Origin: Bradyrhizobium sp.
GTDB taxonomy: Bacteria > Pseudomonadota > Alphaproteobacteria > Rhizobiales > Xanthobacteraceae
DNA: 7,500 bases
Assembly: GCA_028290165.1 (NCBI GenBank)
Contig: JAQGKJ010000020.1
Location: 1 to 7,500, forward strand
Direction of reading: 5' to 3'
The notes below the pieces were generated by a model. That model searched no databases, was not told the origin of the DNA, and was given only the letters and a program-made list of their open reading frames with translations. Of this stretch, positions 1 through 5,625 are shown one piece after another. The first letter of the stretch is position 1. Each line of letters starts with the position of its first letter. The translations under genes were made by a program, and so were the position numbers.

Positions 1-2
1 CC

Positions 3-77
3 CGTCTGATCGACGCAGTGGCGCCGGTGCTGCAGCAGGATGCGCATGAGTTCGGGCTGCGCAGCGCGGCTTCGTGA
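3..77 (+). CDS. C-terminal end of an unidentified protein (partial)
   Basis: An open frame enters from the left edge and stops at TGA 75-77, giving 24 residues that begin RLIDAVAPVLQQ and end LRSAAS. The amphipathic helix-like start and the alphaproteobacterial codon use are compatible with the end of a real gene. The stop lies just before the convergent minus-strand locus that ends at 85. The fragment is too short to assign a family. It could also be chance, because the opposite strand is open across the same bases. Confidence 0.35.
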   Translation, partial: RLIDAVAPVLQQDAHEFGLRSAAS

Positions 78-84
78 CGGCGCG

Positions 85-371
85 CTATCGCAGATCGTAT
101 CCGCAAAATCGACAATGTTGCAGCGGAACGGACGAGCCGCGCGCCTTTCCATCCGCGTATCTACCAACGCTGTGATGCGATTGGAGCAACGCGGACACCG
201 GATCATAACCTGAGAGTAGATCGTTAGCCCGATAGGCACGACGAGCAAAAGCGCGGCAAACAAGGGAAATAGGCCTTGCGCCATGTCGGCGTACAAGACG
301 ATCGATGCGTCTGCAAAAAATAGCAGTACCACCAGCCCCGTTGCGCTCCAATATTTTGCTGACGAACTCAT
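85..371 (-). pseudogene. Two-helix membrane protein with split zinc ribbon, frameshifted
   Basis: Reading from the ATG at 371 gives MSSSAKYWSATG, a hydrophobic helix at about residues 11-27, a second at about 33-54, then the zinc knuckle CPRC (residues 59-62, bases 186-197). In this frame no second knuckle appears and no stop occurs before the window edge. In another minus frame, bases 103-114 encode CRFC within HCRFCGYDLR, followed directly by TAG at 85-87, which is a textbook zinc-ribbon ending. Joining the frames needs one extra base (or two fewer) between about 115 and 185 and gives a protein of roughly 96 residues. The likely product is a small inner-membrane protein with a cytoplasmic Cys4 zinc ribbon, function unknown. 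The frameshift may be real or a sequence error. The ATG at 371 is also in frame with the NTF2-like domain upstream, so this could be one fused protein. Confidence 0.55.
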
Positions 372-752
372 TCTCCCACTCTCACATCGCTGCGCCTTCG
401 CCCGCGGGAACGCGTTCGCATCAAACATCGTCTCGTACTGTTTGATCTTGCGGCCTTCGACCCGGAAGAACGAAGCGATCTTGACGGTGCCGATCGGATC
501 GGGCAACTCGCAGTCGTAAACCATCGCCGCCCAATCGCCCTCGACGATGAGTTTCGTCAGCTGCGCGCGTTTGGTCATGCCGGCAAAGGCGATCAGCGCC
601 GGGCGAAATTGTTCGGCGCTGGTGTAGCTGGCGGTCGGACCCCAAAAGGCCAGATCGTCGGCCAGGTATGTGAAGGCCTCGTCCGGCCGCTTCGTGGTCC
701 AGGCGTTGAAATAGCCCAGCACGGCTTGTCGGGTTTCCTCGGCTGTCGACAT
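372..752 (-). CDS. NTF2/SnoaL-like domain protein
   Basis: Starting at the ATG at 752 the frame encodes MSTAEETRQAVLGYFNAW, an N-terminal helix typical of the nuclear transport factor 2 / SnoaL-like fold. It is followed by FTYLADDLAFWGP and, at about residues 86-112, strands with the pattern GTVKIASFFRVEGRKIKQYE. About 117 residues carry the domain, the usual size of the family. Members are ligand-binding or isomerase-like cone-shaped proteins; the substrate cannot be told here. A strong Shine-Dalgarno, GGAGG, lies a few bases upstream of the ATG. The frame has no stop where the domain ends: it runs on through AKAQRCESGR into the membrane segment that starts at 371, and stays open to the left window edge. 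Stops in the other frames (TGA 384-382, and TGA 370-368 overlapping the next ATG) sit where a normal gene end would be, so a missed indel near 390-420 is possible. The gene is divergent from the kinase-like gene at 856. Confidence 0.72.
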
Positions 753-855
753 CGCCCACCCTCCAGTGACATCAGAGACAGCAACACCGGAAAAAAGCGC
801 GCATCCCCGTGTGATATTGATATCGTCGAGCCGGCGAGCGGGCTATTTCTGACCC

Positions 856-1395
856 ATGAAACTGCTTTTCCTTCACGGCGCGCCGGCGGCCGGCAAACTG
901 ACGGTGGCAAAGGCGCTGCTCGAAATCGTGCCGGGCCGATTGTTCGACAATCACGCGGCGATCGATCTGGCGCGCACGATCTTCGATTTCGGTGCGCCCG
1001 GATTCTGGAAACTGGTGCACACTGTCAGATGTTCGGCGCTCGACGTTGCCGCGGAACACGGGGTTGGGCTCGTCGTCGCCACCTTCTGCTATGCCGAGCC
1101 GGACGACCGCCCGCAATACGAAGACTTCGAAGACATCATGCGACGGCACGGCGGCGAGCTGCTGCCGGTGTTCCTGCACTGCTCCCGTGAAGAGGCCGCG
1201 CGCAGGGTCGGCAATCCCGACCGGGTCGAACGGCGCAAGATGACGTCGGCGGAAAGCCTGATCGGAGACCTCGACCGCTTCAACTTCTCGCCGGTGCCGC
1301 GGTCCGGCTGCCTGAAGCTCGATACCGGGGCGAGCCTGGCGGAAGCGACCGCGCGGGAGATCATCTGCCATTTCGGACTTGCCGCCCCTCTCTGA
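856..1395 (+). CDS. Small P-loop NTPase / kinase-like protein (AAA-type)
   Basis: This is a 179-residue single-domain protein. It starts with a beta strand and P-loop, KLLFLHGAPAAGKLTVAKAL, so a Walker A of the form GxxxxGK sits at residues 8-14. Leu15 and Thr16 follow, where Ser/Thr is usual right after the lysine. Other kinase-like features are a hydrophobic strand before the conserved-looking ATFCYAEPDD (residues 75-84), PVFLHCSREEAARR (104-117), which fits the strand and helix before a lid, and the Arg-rich lid NPDRVERRKM (120-129). The layout matches small nucleotide or metabolite kinases of the AAA_33 / chloramphenicol-phosphotransferase type, probably cytoplasmic and soluble. The phosphate acceptor is unknown. 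The gene stands alone between a divergent NTF2-like gene and the Rieske gene on the same strand 108 bases downstream. I see no strong Shine-Dalgarno before the ATG, but the P-loop requires a start this close to it. Confidence 0.75.
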   Translation: MKLLFLHGAPAAGKLTVAKALLEIVPGRLFDNHAAIDLARTIFDFGAPGFWKLVHTVRCSALDVAAEHGVGLVVATFCYAEPDDRPQYEDFEDIMRRHGGELLPVFLHCSREEAARRVGNPDRVERRKMTSAESLIGDLDRFNFSPVPRSGCLKLDTGASLAEATAREIICHFGLAAPL

Positions 1396-1414
1396 GCCAA
1401 TGCTGCATGAATCC

Positions 1415-1434
1415 GCTTGCCCCAAAACGCAAGC
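1415..1434. promoter_or_regulatory. Perfect 6-bp dyad upstream of the Rieske gene
   Basis: GCTTGC (1415-1420) and GCAAGC (1429-1434) form a perfect inverted repeat around an 8-base spacer. It lies 20 bases after the stop of the kinase-like gene and 70 bases before the Rieske start. It could be an operator for the oxygenase module or a weak hairpin ending the upstream transcript. There is no T-run after it, and I cannot place a convincing -35/-10 pair. Confidence 0.25.
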
Positions 1435-1488
1435 CTAGTAATTTGATTCCCAACACATATTCGGTTTTCCCGATCATTCCGCTCCCAC

Positions 1489-1493
1489 GGAGG
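1489..1493 (+). promoter_or_regulatory. Ribosome binding site of the Rieske oxygenase gene
   Basis: A GGAGG core lies 10 bases before the ATG at 1504 and 13 before the second in-frame ATG at 1507. The spacing favours 1504, although MM starts are often re-annotated to the second Met. Confidence 0.6.
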
Positions 1494-1503
1494 ACACCCC
1501 GCC

Positions 1504-2289
1504 ATGATGAGCCAGGAACAGAACGACTTGATCACCCGCACCGGGCCAAGGGAGCCTTGCGGGAAACTAATGCGGATGTACTGGCAGCCGGCGGCGCTGG
1601 TGGATGAGCTGGAGGGACCGCGGCCGGTCAAAGCCGTAAAATTGCTCGGCGAGGACCTGGTGCTGTTTCGCGACGAGCAGGGACGTTACGGCCTGATCGA
1701 GCGGCGTTGCGCGCATCGCGGCGCTGATCTGGCATTCGGCCGGCTGGAAAACGGCGGGCTTCGTTGCGCCTTCCACGGCTGGCTGTTCGACGCGTCAGGC
1801 CAATGCCTTGAGACACCGGCCGAGCCGAAAGACTCGCAGCTGTGCCAAGGCATCAGGCAGCGCGCTTATCCCGTAGTCGAAAGAAGCGGAATTCTGTGGG
1901 CGTTTCTCGGCGAAGGCGAGCCGCCGGCGTTTCCCGAGATCGACTGTTTTGTGGCACCCGATAGCCACACCTTCGCGTTCAAAGGCCACATCAACTGCAA
2001 CTGGCTGCAGGCGCTCGAGGTCGGTATCGATCCGTCGCATGCCTCGTTCCTGCATCGTTTTTTCGAGGACGAAGACCCGGCAGCGGCTTACGGCAAGCAG
2101 TTCCGCGGCGCCTCCGCCGGCAGCGATATGCCGATGACAAAAATCCTGCGCGAGTATGACCGCCCCATTATCAATGTCGAGCACACCGAATACGGCCTTC
2201 GGCTGGTCGCGCTGCGCGAGATCGACGATGAGCGCACCCATGTTCGCGTCACCAATCAGCTTTCCCGCATGGTTTTGTCATCCCAATGA
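1504..2289 (+). CDS. Rieske [2Fe-2S] aromatic-ring-hydroxylating oxygenase alpha subunit, N-terminal two thirds
   Basis: This is a 261-residue open frame covering the Rieske domain and half of the catalytic domain of a phthalate 4,5-dioxygenase-type oxygenase. The Rieske motif CxH-x16-CxxH is complete: Cys69, His71, Cys88, His91, which bind the 2Fe-2S cluster. The catalytic domain begins with NWLQALEVGIDPSHASFLH; Asp176, His179 and His184 fit the bridging Asp and the two His ligands of the mononuclear iron. Such enzymes insert O2 into aromatic rings or demethylate them, using electrons from a reductase, and none is present here. After VRVTNQL the frame ends in SRMVLSSQ, which does not look like family sequence. 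Restoring one T in the run at 2261-2263 gives LFPHGFVIP and fuses directly to the next open frame, for about 451 residues, the usual family length. Phthalate is a family name here, not a predicted substrate. Confidence 0.9.
   Translation: MMSQEQNDLITRTGPREPCGKLMRMYWQPAALVDELEGPRPVKAVKLLGEDLVLFRDEQGRYGLIERRCAHRGADLAFGRLENGGLRCAFHGWLFDASGQCLETPAEPKDSQLCQGIRQRAYPVVERSGILWAFLGEGEPPAFPEIDCFVAPDSHTFAFKGHINCNWLQALEVGIDPSHASFLHRFFEDEDPAAAYGKQFRGASAGSDMPMTKILREYDRPIINVEHTEYGLRLVALREIDDERTHVRVTNQLSRMVLSSQ
2261..2263 (+). other. Apparent one-base deletion that splits the Rieske oxygenase gene
   Basis: The bases read CAGCTTTCCCGCATGG. With four Ts instead of three the frame continues as QLFPHGFVIPMSTEM into the downstream open frame. 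The change falls in a short T-run next to a C-run, where both replication slippage and sequencing indels are common. There is no classical slippery heptamer, and the run is too short for the usual transcriptional slippage. Confidence 0.85.
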
Positions 2290-2858
2290 GCACCGAGATG
2301 ACGATCACGCAGTGGCACGTGCCGGTCGACGACGAGAATTGCTACTGGTACGCGATTTTTACCAGCTATTCGGCGCCGGTGGACAAGAGGAAGATGCGCG
2401 ACCAGCGCCTCGAACTCTATGAGCTTCCGGATTATCGCTCGCGCAAGAACAAATCCAACGACTACGGCTTCGATCCCGACGAGCAGGCGACCCAAACGTT
2501 CACCGGCATGGGCGCCGACATCAACGTCCACGACCAATGGGCGGTGGAATCGATGGGCACCATTCAAGATCGCACCCGCGAACATCTAGGCACCGCCGAC
2601 AAGGCGATCGTGCAGTACCGCCGCCTGCTGCGTCAGGAAATCGAGAACGTCGCGTCCGGCGCCAAGCCGTTCATGTTCCTCGATGCCGCGCATGCGAAGA
2701 GCATCCAGGGTCCGGCGACCATGGACGGCATCGGCCCGACGCGTGGCTGGGAAACTTTCTGGATGGAAGTTGACGTCAAGCGGCGCCGCGGCGCGCCGTG
2801 GGCGGCACCGGTCCCCCAAGAGATCGCCGACAAGGTCCGCCATCTCAAGGCGGTGTAG
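2286..2858 (+). CDS. Rieske oxygenase alpha subunit, C-terminal third of the split gene
   Basis: This open frame of 190 residues starts MSTEMTITQWHVPVDDENCYW and contains stretches typical of the catalytic domain of phthalate-dioxygenase-type alpha subunits: INVHDQWAVESMG (79-91) and QDRTREHLGTADKA (94-107), which probably include the third iron ligand, an Asp that I cannot pin down by eye. It lacks any Rieske cluster motif, so it cannot be a working oxygenase alone. Its ATG overlaps the stop of the previous frame as ATGA, which mimics translational coupling of two subunits. There is no Shine-Dalgarno-like GGAGG just upstream, and the residues encoded just before the ATG in this frame (FVIP) continue the family sequence. 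The Met is therefore internal, and this is the second half of a frameshifted gene. The stop is 37 bases before the GS-like gene, so the two are probably cotranscribed. Confidence 0.85.
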   Translation: MSTEMTITQWHVPVDDENCYWYAIFTSYSAPVDKRKMRDQRLELYELPDYRSRKNKSNDYGFDPDEQATQTFTGMGADINVHDQWAVESMGTIQDRTREHLGTADKAIVQYRRLLRQEIENVASGAKPFMFLDAAHAKSIQGPATMDGIGPTRGWETFWMEVDVKRRRGAPWAAPVPQEIADKVRHLKAV

Positions 2859-2882
2859 TGGTGGCGCGTCGGGTTCGGCGTC

Positions 2883-2887
2883 CGGAG
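2883..2887 (+). promoter_or_regulatory. Ribosome binding site that selects the TTG start of the GS-like gene
   Basis: GGAGG lies 8 bases before TTG 2896-2898. No in-frame ATG or GTG is near, and the longer in-frame alternative from 2683 would encode Arg/Ser-rich sequence overlapping the Rieske gene by 176 bases. The pairing of this site with the TTG is the best support for the start. Confidence 0.75.
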
Positions 2888-2895
2888 GGTGTCCG

Positions 2896-4332
2896 TTGAG
2901 TTTTGTCGAACGTTACGGTCTCTGGTCGGACGAGCAGCGCGAGGCCGCTAAGCGCCTGCGGAAAATCGTTGAAGAGCAAAAGCTCGAAGTCATCCGTCTC
3001 TCCTTCCCCGATCAGCACGGCATCCTGCGCGGCAAGACGCTGGTCGCAAGCGAAGCGCTGGCGTCGCTGGAGAGCGGCTGCACCATCACCACGACGATGT
3101 TCGCCAAGGACACCTCGCACCGGACGGTATTCCCGGTGTTCACCGCCGGCGGCGGTTTCGGCATGCCGGAGATGGAAGGCGCCGCCGACGTCCTGATGGT
3201 GCCGGACCCCCTGAGCTTTCGGGTGCTGCCATGGGCGCCGGCGACCGGCTGGCTATTGTGCGATGTCTATTTCGCCAATGGGCGGCCGGTGCCGTTCGCG
3301 ACCCGCAATCTCTACAGATCGGCGCTCGATAGGCTCGGCAAGCGCGGCTACGACTTCGTCGCCGGCCTCGAAGTCGAATTCCACATCTTCAAGCTCGAAG
3401 ACGCAAAAATGTCGCCGGAGGATGCGGGCCAGCCCGGCCAGCCGCCATCGGTCAGCCTGCTGTCGCACGGCTATCAATACCTCACCGAGCAGCGTTACGA
3501 CCAGATGGAGCCGGTGCTCGAGATTGTCAGGCGCGACATCGTCGCGCTCGGGTTGCCGCTGCGGTCGATCGAGGTCGAGTTCGGTCCGAGCCAGTGTGAA
3601 TTCACGTTCGCGCCGAGAATGGGGCTCGAACCTGCCGACACCATGATCCTGTTTCGCAGCGCGGTGAAGCAGATTTGCCATCGGCACGGTTATCACGCCA
3701 CCTTCATGTGCCGCCCAAGACTCCCGAACCTGTTCGCATCCGGCTGGCACCTGCATCAATCGATCGTCTCGCGCGCCAGCGGCGAGAACGCTTTTGTCAC
3801 GAAGGACGGCGGCGAGGTTTTGTCAGCGTTCGGCCGAAATTACCTCGGCGGGCTGTTAAAACATGCCCGCGCCTCGGCCGTGTTCACGACACCGACCATC
3901 AACGGCTACAAGCGCTACCGTACCTATTCGCTGGCGCCGGACCGCGCGATCTGGGGCCGCGACAACAGGGGCGTCATGGTGCGCGTGCTCGGCGGCCCCA
4001 ATGATCCTGCGACGCGCCTGGAAAACCGCATCGGCGAGCCCGCCGCCAATCCCTATCTCTACATGGCGTCGCAAATTCTCTCGGGCCTCGACGGCGTCGA
4101 TCGCGCGCTCGATCCCGGTCCATCCGCGGACACGCCATATGAAACCAAGGCCGCGCTGCTGCCGAAAACCCTGCGTGAAGCCGTCGATGCGCTGAAGGGC
4201 GATCCGTTTTTCCGCGAGGCGCTGGGCGGGGAGTTTGTCGACTACTACGTCCACATCAAGAATGCCGAAATCGAGCGCTTTCAGGCAGAGGTCTCGGAAT
4301 GGGAACAGCGCGAATATTTCGAGATGTTTTGA
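2896..4332 (+). CDS. Glutamine synthetase family protein (gamma-glutamyl ligase, GlnT/TdnQ-like)
   Basis: With the TTG start this is a 478-residue cytoplasmic enzyme of the glutamine synthetase superfamily, which couples ATP hydrolysis to joining glutamate to ammonia or an amine. The N-terminal beta-grasp part includes RLSFPDQHGILRGK (34-47). Catalytic-domain landmarks are GLEVEFHIF (158-165), EFGPSQCEF (228-236) for the metal-binding Glu pair, ASGWHLHQS (281-289) with His285 and His287, YKRYRTYSLAPDRAIWGRDNR (start 338), and RLENRIGEPAANPYLY (374-389) with Glu376 and Arg378. The loop before the His pair reads FASG instead of the NGSG of housekeeping GlnA, and the MPKP motif is MCRP. The C-terminus has no clear GlnA adenylylation motif. 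These differences and the adjacent Rieske oxygenase suggest gamma-glutamylation of an amine substrate, as in aniline or isopropylamine catabolism, rather than ammonia assimilation. The exact substrate is unknown. Confidence 0.88.
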   Translation: MSFVERYGLWSDEQREAAKRLRKIVEEQKLEVIRLSFPDQHGILRGKTLVASEALASLESGCTITTTMFAKDTSHRTVFPVFTAGGGFGMPEMEGAADVLMVPDPLSFRVLPWAPATGWLLCDVYFANGRPVPFATRNLYRSALDRLGKRGYDFVAGLEVEFHIFKLEDAKMSPEDAGQPGQPPSVSLLSHGYQYLTEQRYDQMEPVLEIVRRDIVALGLPLRSIEVEFGPSQCEFTFAPRMGLEPADTMILFRSAVKQICHRHGYHATFMCRPRLPNLFASGWHLHQSIVSRASGENAFVTKDGGEVLSAFGRNYLGGLLKHARASAVFTTPTINGYKRYRTYSLAPDRAIWGRDNRGVMVRVLGGPNDPATRLENRIGEPAANPYLYMASQILSGLDGVDRALDPGPSADTPYETKAALLPKTLREAVDALKGDPFFREALGGEFVDYYVHIKNAEIERFQAEVSEWEQREYFEMF

Positions 4333-4333
4333 G

Positions 4334-4352
4334 GGCCGCAACTGTCGCGGCC
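4334..4352 (+). terminator. GC-rich hairpin just after the GS-like gene
   Basis: GGCCGC (4334-4339) pairs perfectly with GCGGCC (4347-4352) across a 7-base loop, starting one base after the GS-like stop codon. There is no T-tract after it, so it is at best an atypical terminator or a 3' mRNA stabiliser between two convergent genes. Confidence 0.3.
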
Positions 4353-4415
4353 GAGGCATGCCGGGTTATCTGACGAGCACTCGAGAGGACTGATAAGATC
4401 TAATCTAGTGTATCG

Positions 4416-4586
4416 TCAAGCCGCGTGCGCTGGTCTCGCAGAGGTTCGGGCTTCGATGAGCGACGCATACCGCCTGTATTCGTCGGCCATTTCCAGAAGC
4501 CGCACTCGGACTTCGGGGTCGGACACCTGGCCGGCCAGGCGCTTCGCCTGGTCAGCTTGATACAGATAGTGCTTCAGATCAGACAT
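4416..4586 (-). CDS. Small conserved hypothetical protein (56 aa)
   Basis: The ATG at 4586 opens a 56-residue frame, MSDLKHYLYQADQAKRLAG to RPAHAA, ending at TGA 4418-4416. GAGGG lies 5 bases upstream as a ribosome binding site. The sequence is predicted to be almost all helical and highly charged: residues 1-20 form one amphipathic helix, and VRVRLLEMADEYRRYASLIE (26-46) a second. This helix-helix pattern, with YxxQAxxAxRLA and LxxxAxEYxxxA, resembles the many short paralogous proteins of Bradyrhizobium genomes that have no known role. The gene is convergent with the GS-like gene, with a short hairpin between them. Confidence 0.72.
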   Translation of the reverse strand: MSDLKHYLYQADQAKRLAGQVSDPEVRVRLLEMADEYRRYASLIEARTSARPAHAA

Positions 4587-5100
4587 CTAGCCCTCGATCG
4601 CGAACCGGCCCTAACTTGCCATCACATCATGGCTATATCAGCATGCGGGTCCAATTTTCCGCATCCCGACCAGAACTGCCCGGCAGTATTCGCGGTAAAG
4701 CATGTTGAGAATTGCCCACATGACCGAACTCCGTTGTTAAGCCATCGTCCTACCTTAGGCTCCGCACGTTTCAGAAGTTTTTCGCCGTTCGGGGAAAATG
4801 GCTTCGCCGGCAGCCGGTGTGTTTCCTCCCGCCTCAAGCGAACGAAACAGCTTCACGGGACCGTGAGCCCCGATCTCGAATTCATAGGGGCAAAAATCCG
4901 CCGGCCTGCGCTGGTTGAGCTACGGCGGAAAAGTCGCCTCCCGCAATCACGACCAAGCGCCCGCACACAAGGCCGAGACGGCTTTGCAGGGTATGCGCGG
5001 ACCCGGTGCCACGCCCCCGGAATGACAAGAGCGCACGCAGCCAAAATGGTGTATCACTGCGGGATTACGTGCCCAATCGCACCTGCGGGCAGCACAGGGC
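4587..5100. other. Gene-poor intergenic stretch
   Basis: No protein gene is supported here. The open frames across it are rich in Arg, His, Cys and Ser without domain character and lack ribosome binding sites. The base composition is visibly less GC-rich than the neighbouring genes between about 4590 and 4800. A fragment at 5024-5035 (CCCCCGGAATGA) resembles the end of the repeat at 5510-5611 and may be a relic. A 7-bp stem at 4897-4903/4923-4929 encloses a sequence that on the minus strand resembles the first 19 bases of a tRNA, but no tRNA can be folded. Confidence 0.5.
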
Positions 5101-5112
5101 AGGAGTTTTCAG

Positions 5113-5460
5113 ATGAACAGACTTTCTCGTATTGCAATAGCCTCAGCCATATTCATGTGCCCGCCGGCAGGCGTCTTGTTGGCCCAAAGCACGCCGAATA
5201 CCGATACACCGGCGGCTACCACGCCTGCACCGGCAACTACCACAACCACGCCGGCGCCCGCTACGCAACCGGCAGCTGCGCCCGCCTTGACGACCACAAC
5301 CACGACCGACAAGGACGCCGGAACAACGAAAAAGAAGCCTGCAAAAAAGATGACCCGAAAGCAGGAGGTCGATAAGTCGGTCGAAAGCGGTACCGTCCCC
5401 TCACGCTATCGCAGTTCGGTTCCGAAGGAATATCAGCAGTACGTTCCATTTGCGAAATAG
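5113..5460 (+). CDS. Small secreted Thr/Pro/Ala-rich protein
   Basis: This is a 115-residue protein with a Sec signal peptide: a basic start (MNRLSR), a hydrophobic core at about residues 7-23, and a likely cleavage after Ala24 (VLLA|QS). The single Cys16 is not in a lipobox, so it should be periplasmic or extracellular rather than a lipoprotein. Residues 26-65 are low-complexity Thr/Pro/Ala with two (T)n-P-A-P-A-T units. Residues 66-82 form a Lys-rich linker (KKKPAKK). The C-terminal part, RKQEVDKSVESGTVPSRYR followed by SSVPKEYQQY, is complex and looks like the conserved functional end; I recall similar tails in Bradyrhizobium hypothetical proteins. AGGAG at 5101-5105 lies 7 bases before the ATG. 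The gene appears monocistronic. The function is unknown; surface or wall association through the basic linker is a guess. Confidence 0.8.
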   Translation: MNRLSRIAIASAIFMCPPAGVLLAQSTPNTDTPAATTPAPATTTTTPAPATQPAAAPALTTTTTTDKDAGTTKKKPAKKMTRKQEVDKSVESGTVPSRYRSSVPKEYQQYVPFAK

Positions 5461-5509
5461 CCGGCCGAGGGTCTCGATTGGGAGCGCGATATTTTGAGAT
5501 CGTATCCCT

Positions 5510-5611
5510 GTCATTCCGGGATGGTGCGTAGCTCCAGACCTCAGATGCGTAATTGCGCATCGGGGAATCTTGAGATTCCGGGTTCGATGCTTCGCATCGC
5601 CCCGGAATGAC
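5510..5611. repeat. Interspersed palindromic repeat with three internal hairpins
   Basis: The outer inverted repeat is GTCATTCCGGG (5510-5520) with CCCGGAATGAC (5601-5611), 11 perfect bases. Inside are three short perfect stems: GATGCG/CGCATC (5544-5549, 5556-5561), GGAATC/GATTCC (5564-5569, 5574-5579) and CGATGC/GCATCG (5585-5590, 5594-5599). This matches a repeat I recognise from Bradyrhizobium and Rhodopseudomonas intergenic regions. It lies 50 bases after the secreted-protein gene. Confidence 0.8.
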
Positions 5612-5625
5612 GGGGGCTTCACACC

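Noticed and set aside
421..759. GTG-initiated minus-strand frame overlapping the NTF2-like domain
   Set aside because: Its translation is Arg/Gly/Asp-rich and domain-free. The frame from ATG 752 gives recognisable NTF2-like sequence.
2255..2275. Programmed ribosomal frameshift in the Rieske gene
   Set aside because: There is no X-XXY-YYZ slippery heptamer, no evident downstream pseudoknot, and no reason known in this family.
2286..2289. ATGA overlap as true translational coupling of two oxygenase subunits
   Set aside because: The second part lacks a cluster or full iron site, and sequence upstream of its ATG in the same frame continues the family pattern. The pair is one broken gene.
2683..2895. 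Upstream extension of the GS-like frame
   Set aside because: It overlaps the Rieske catalytic domain and encodes Arg/Ser-rich out-of-frame sequence. The TTG at 2896 has the proper ribosome binding site.
4622..4837. 71-codon minus-strand open frame
   Set aside because: There is no ribosome binding site, recognisable motif or neighbour support. It is probably chance.
4840..4935. tRNA gene on the minus strand
   Set aside because: Only the first 19 bases resemble a tRNA. No anticodon arm, T-arm or CCA end can be placed.
4425..5375. Long plus-strand open frame of 316 codons
   Set aside because: It lacks a ribosome binding site, has Arg/His/Cys/Ser-rich translation without domain features, crosses the 56-aa minus gene and overlaps the secreted protein in another frame.
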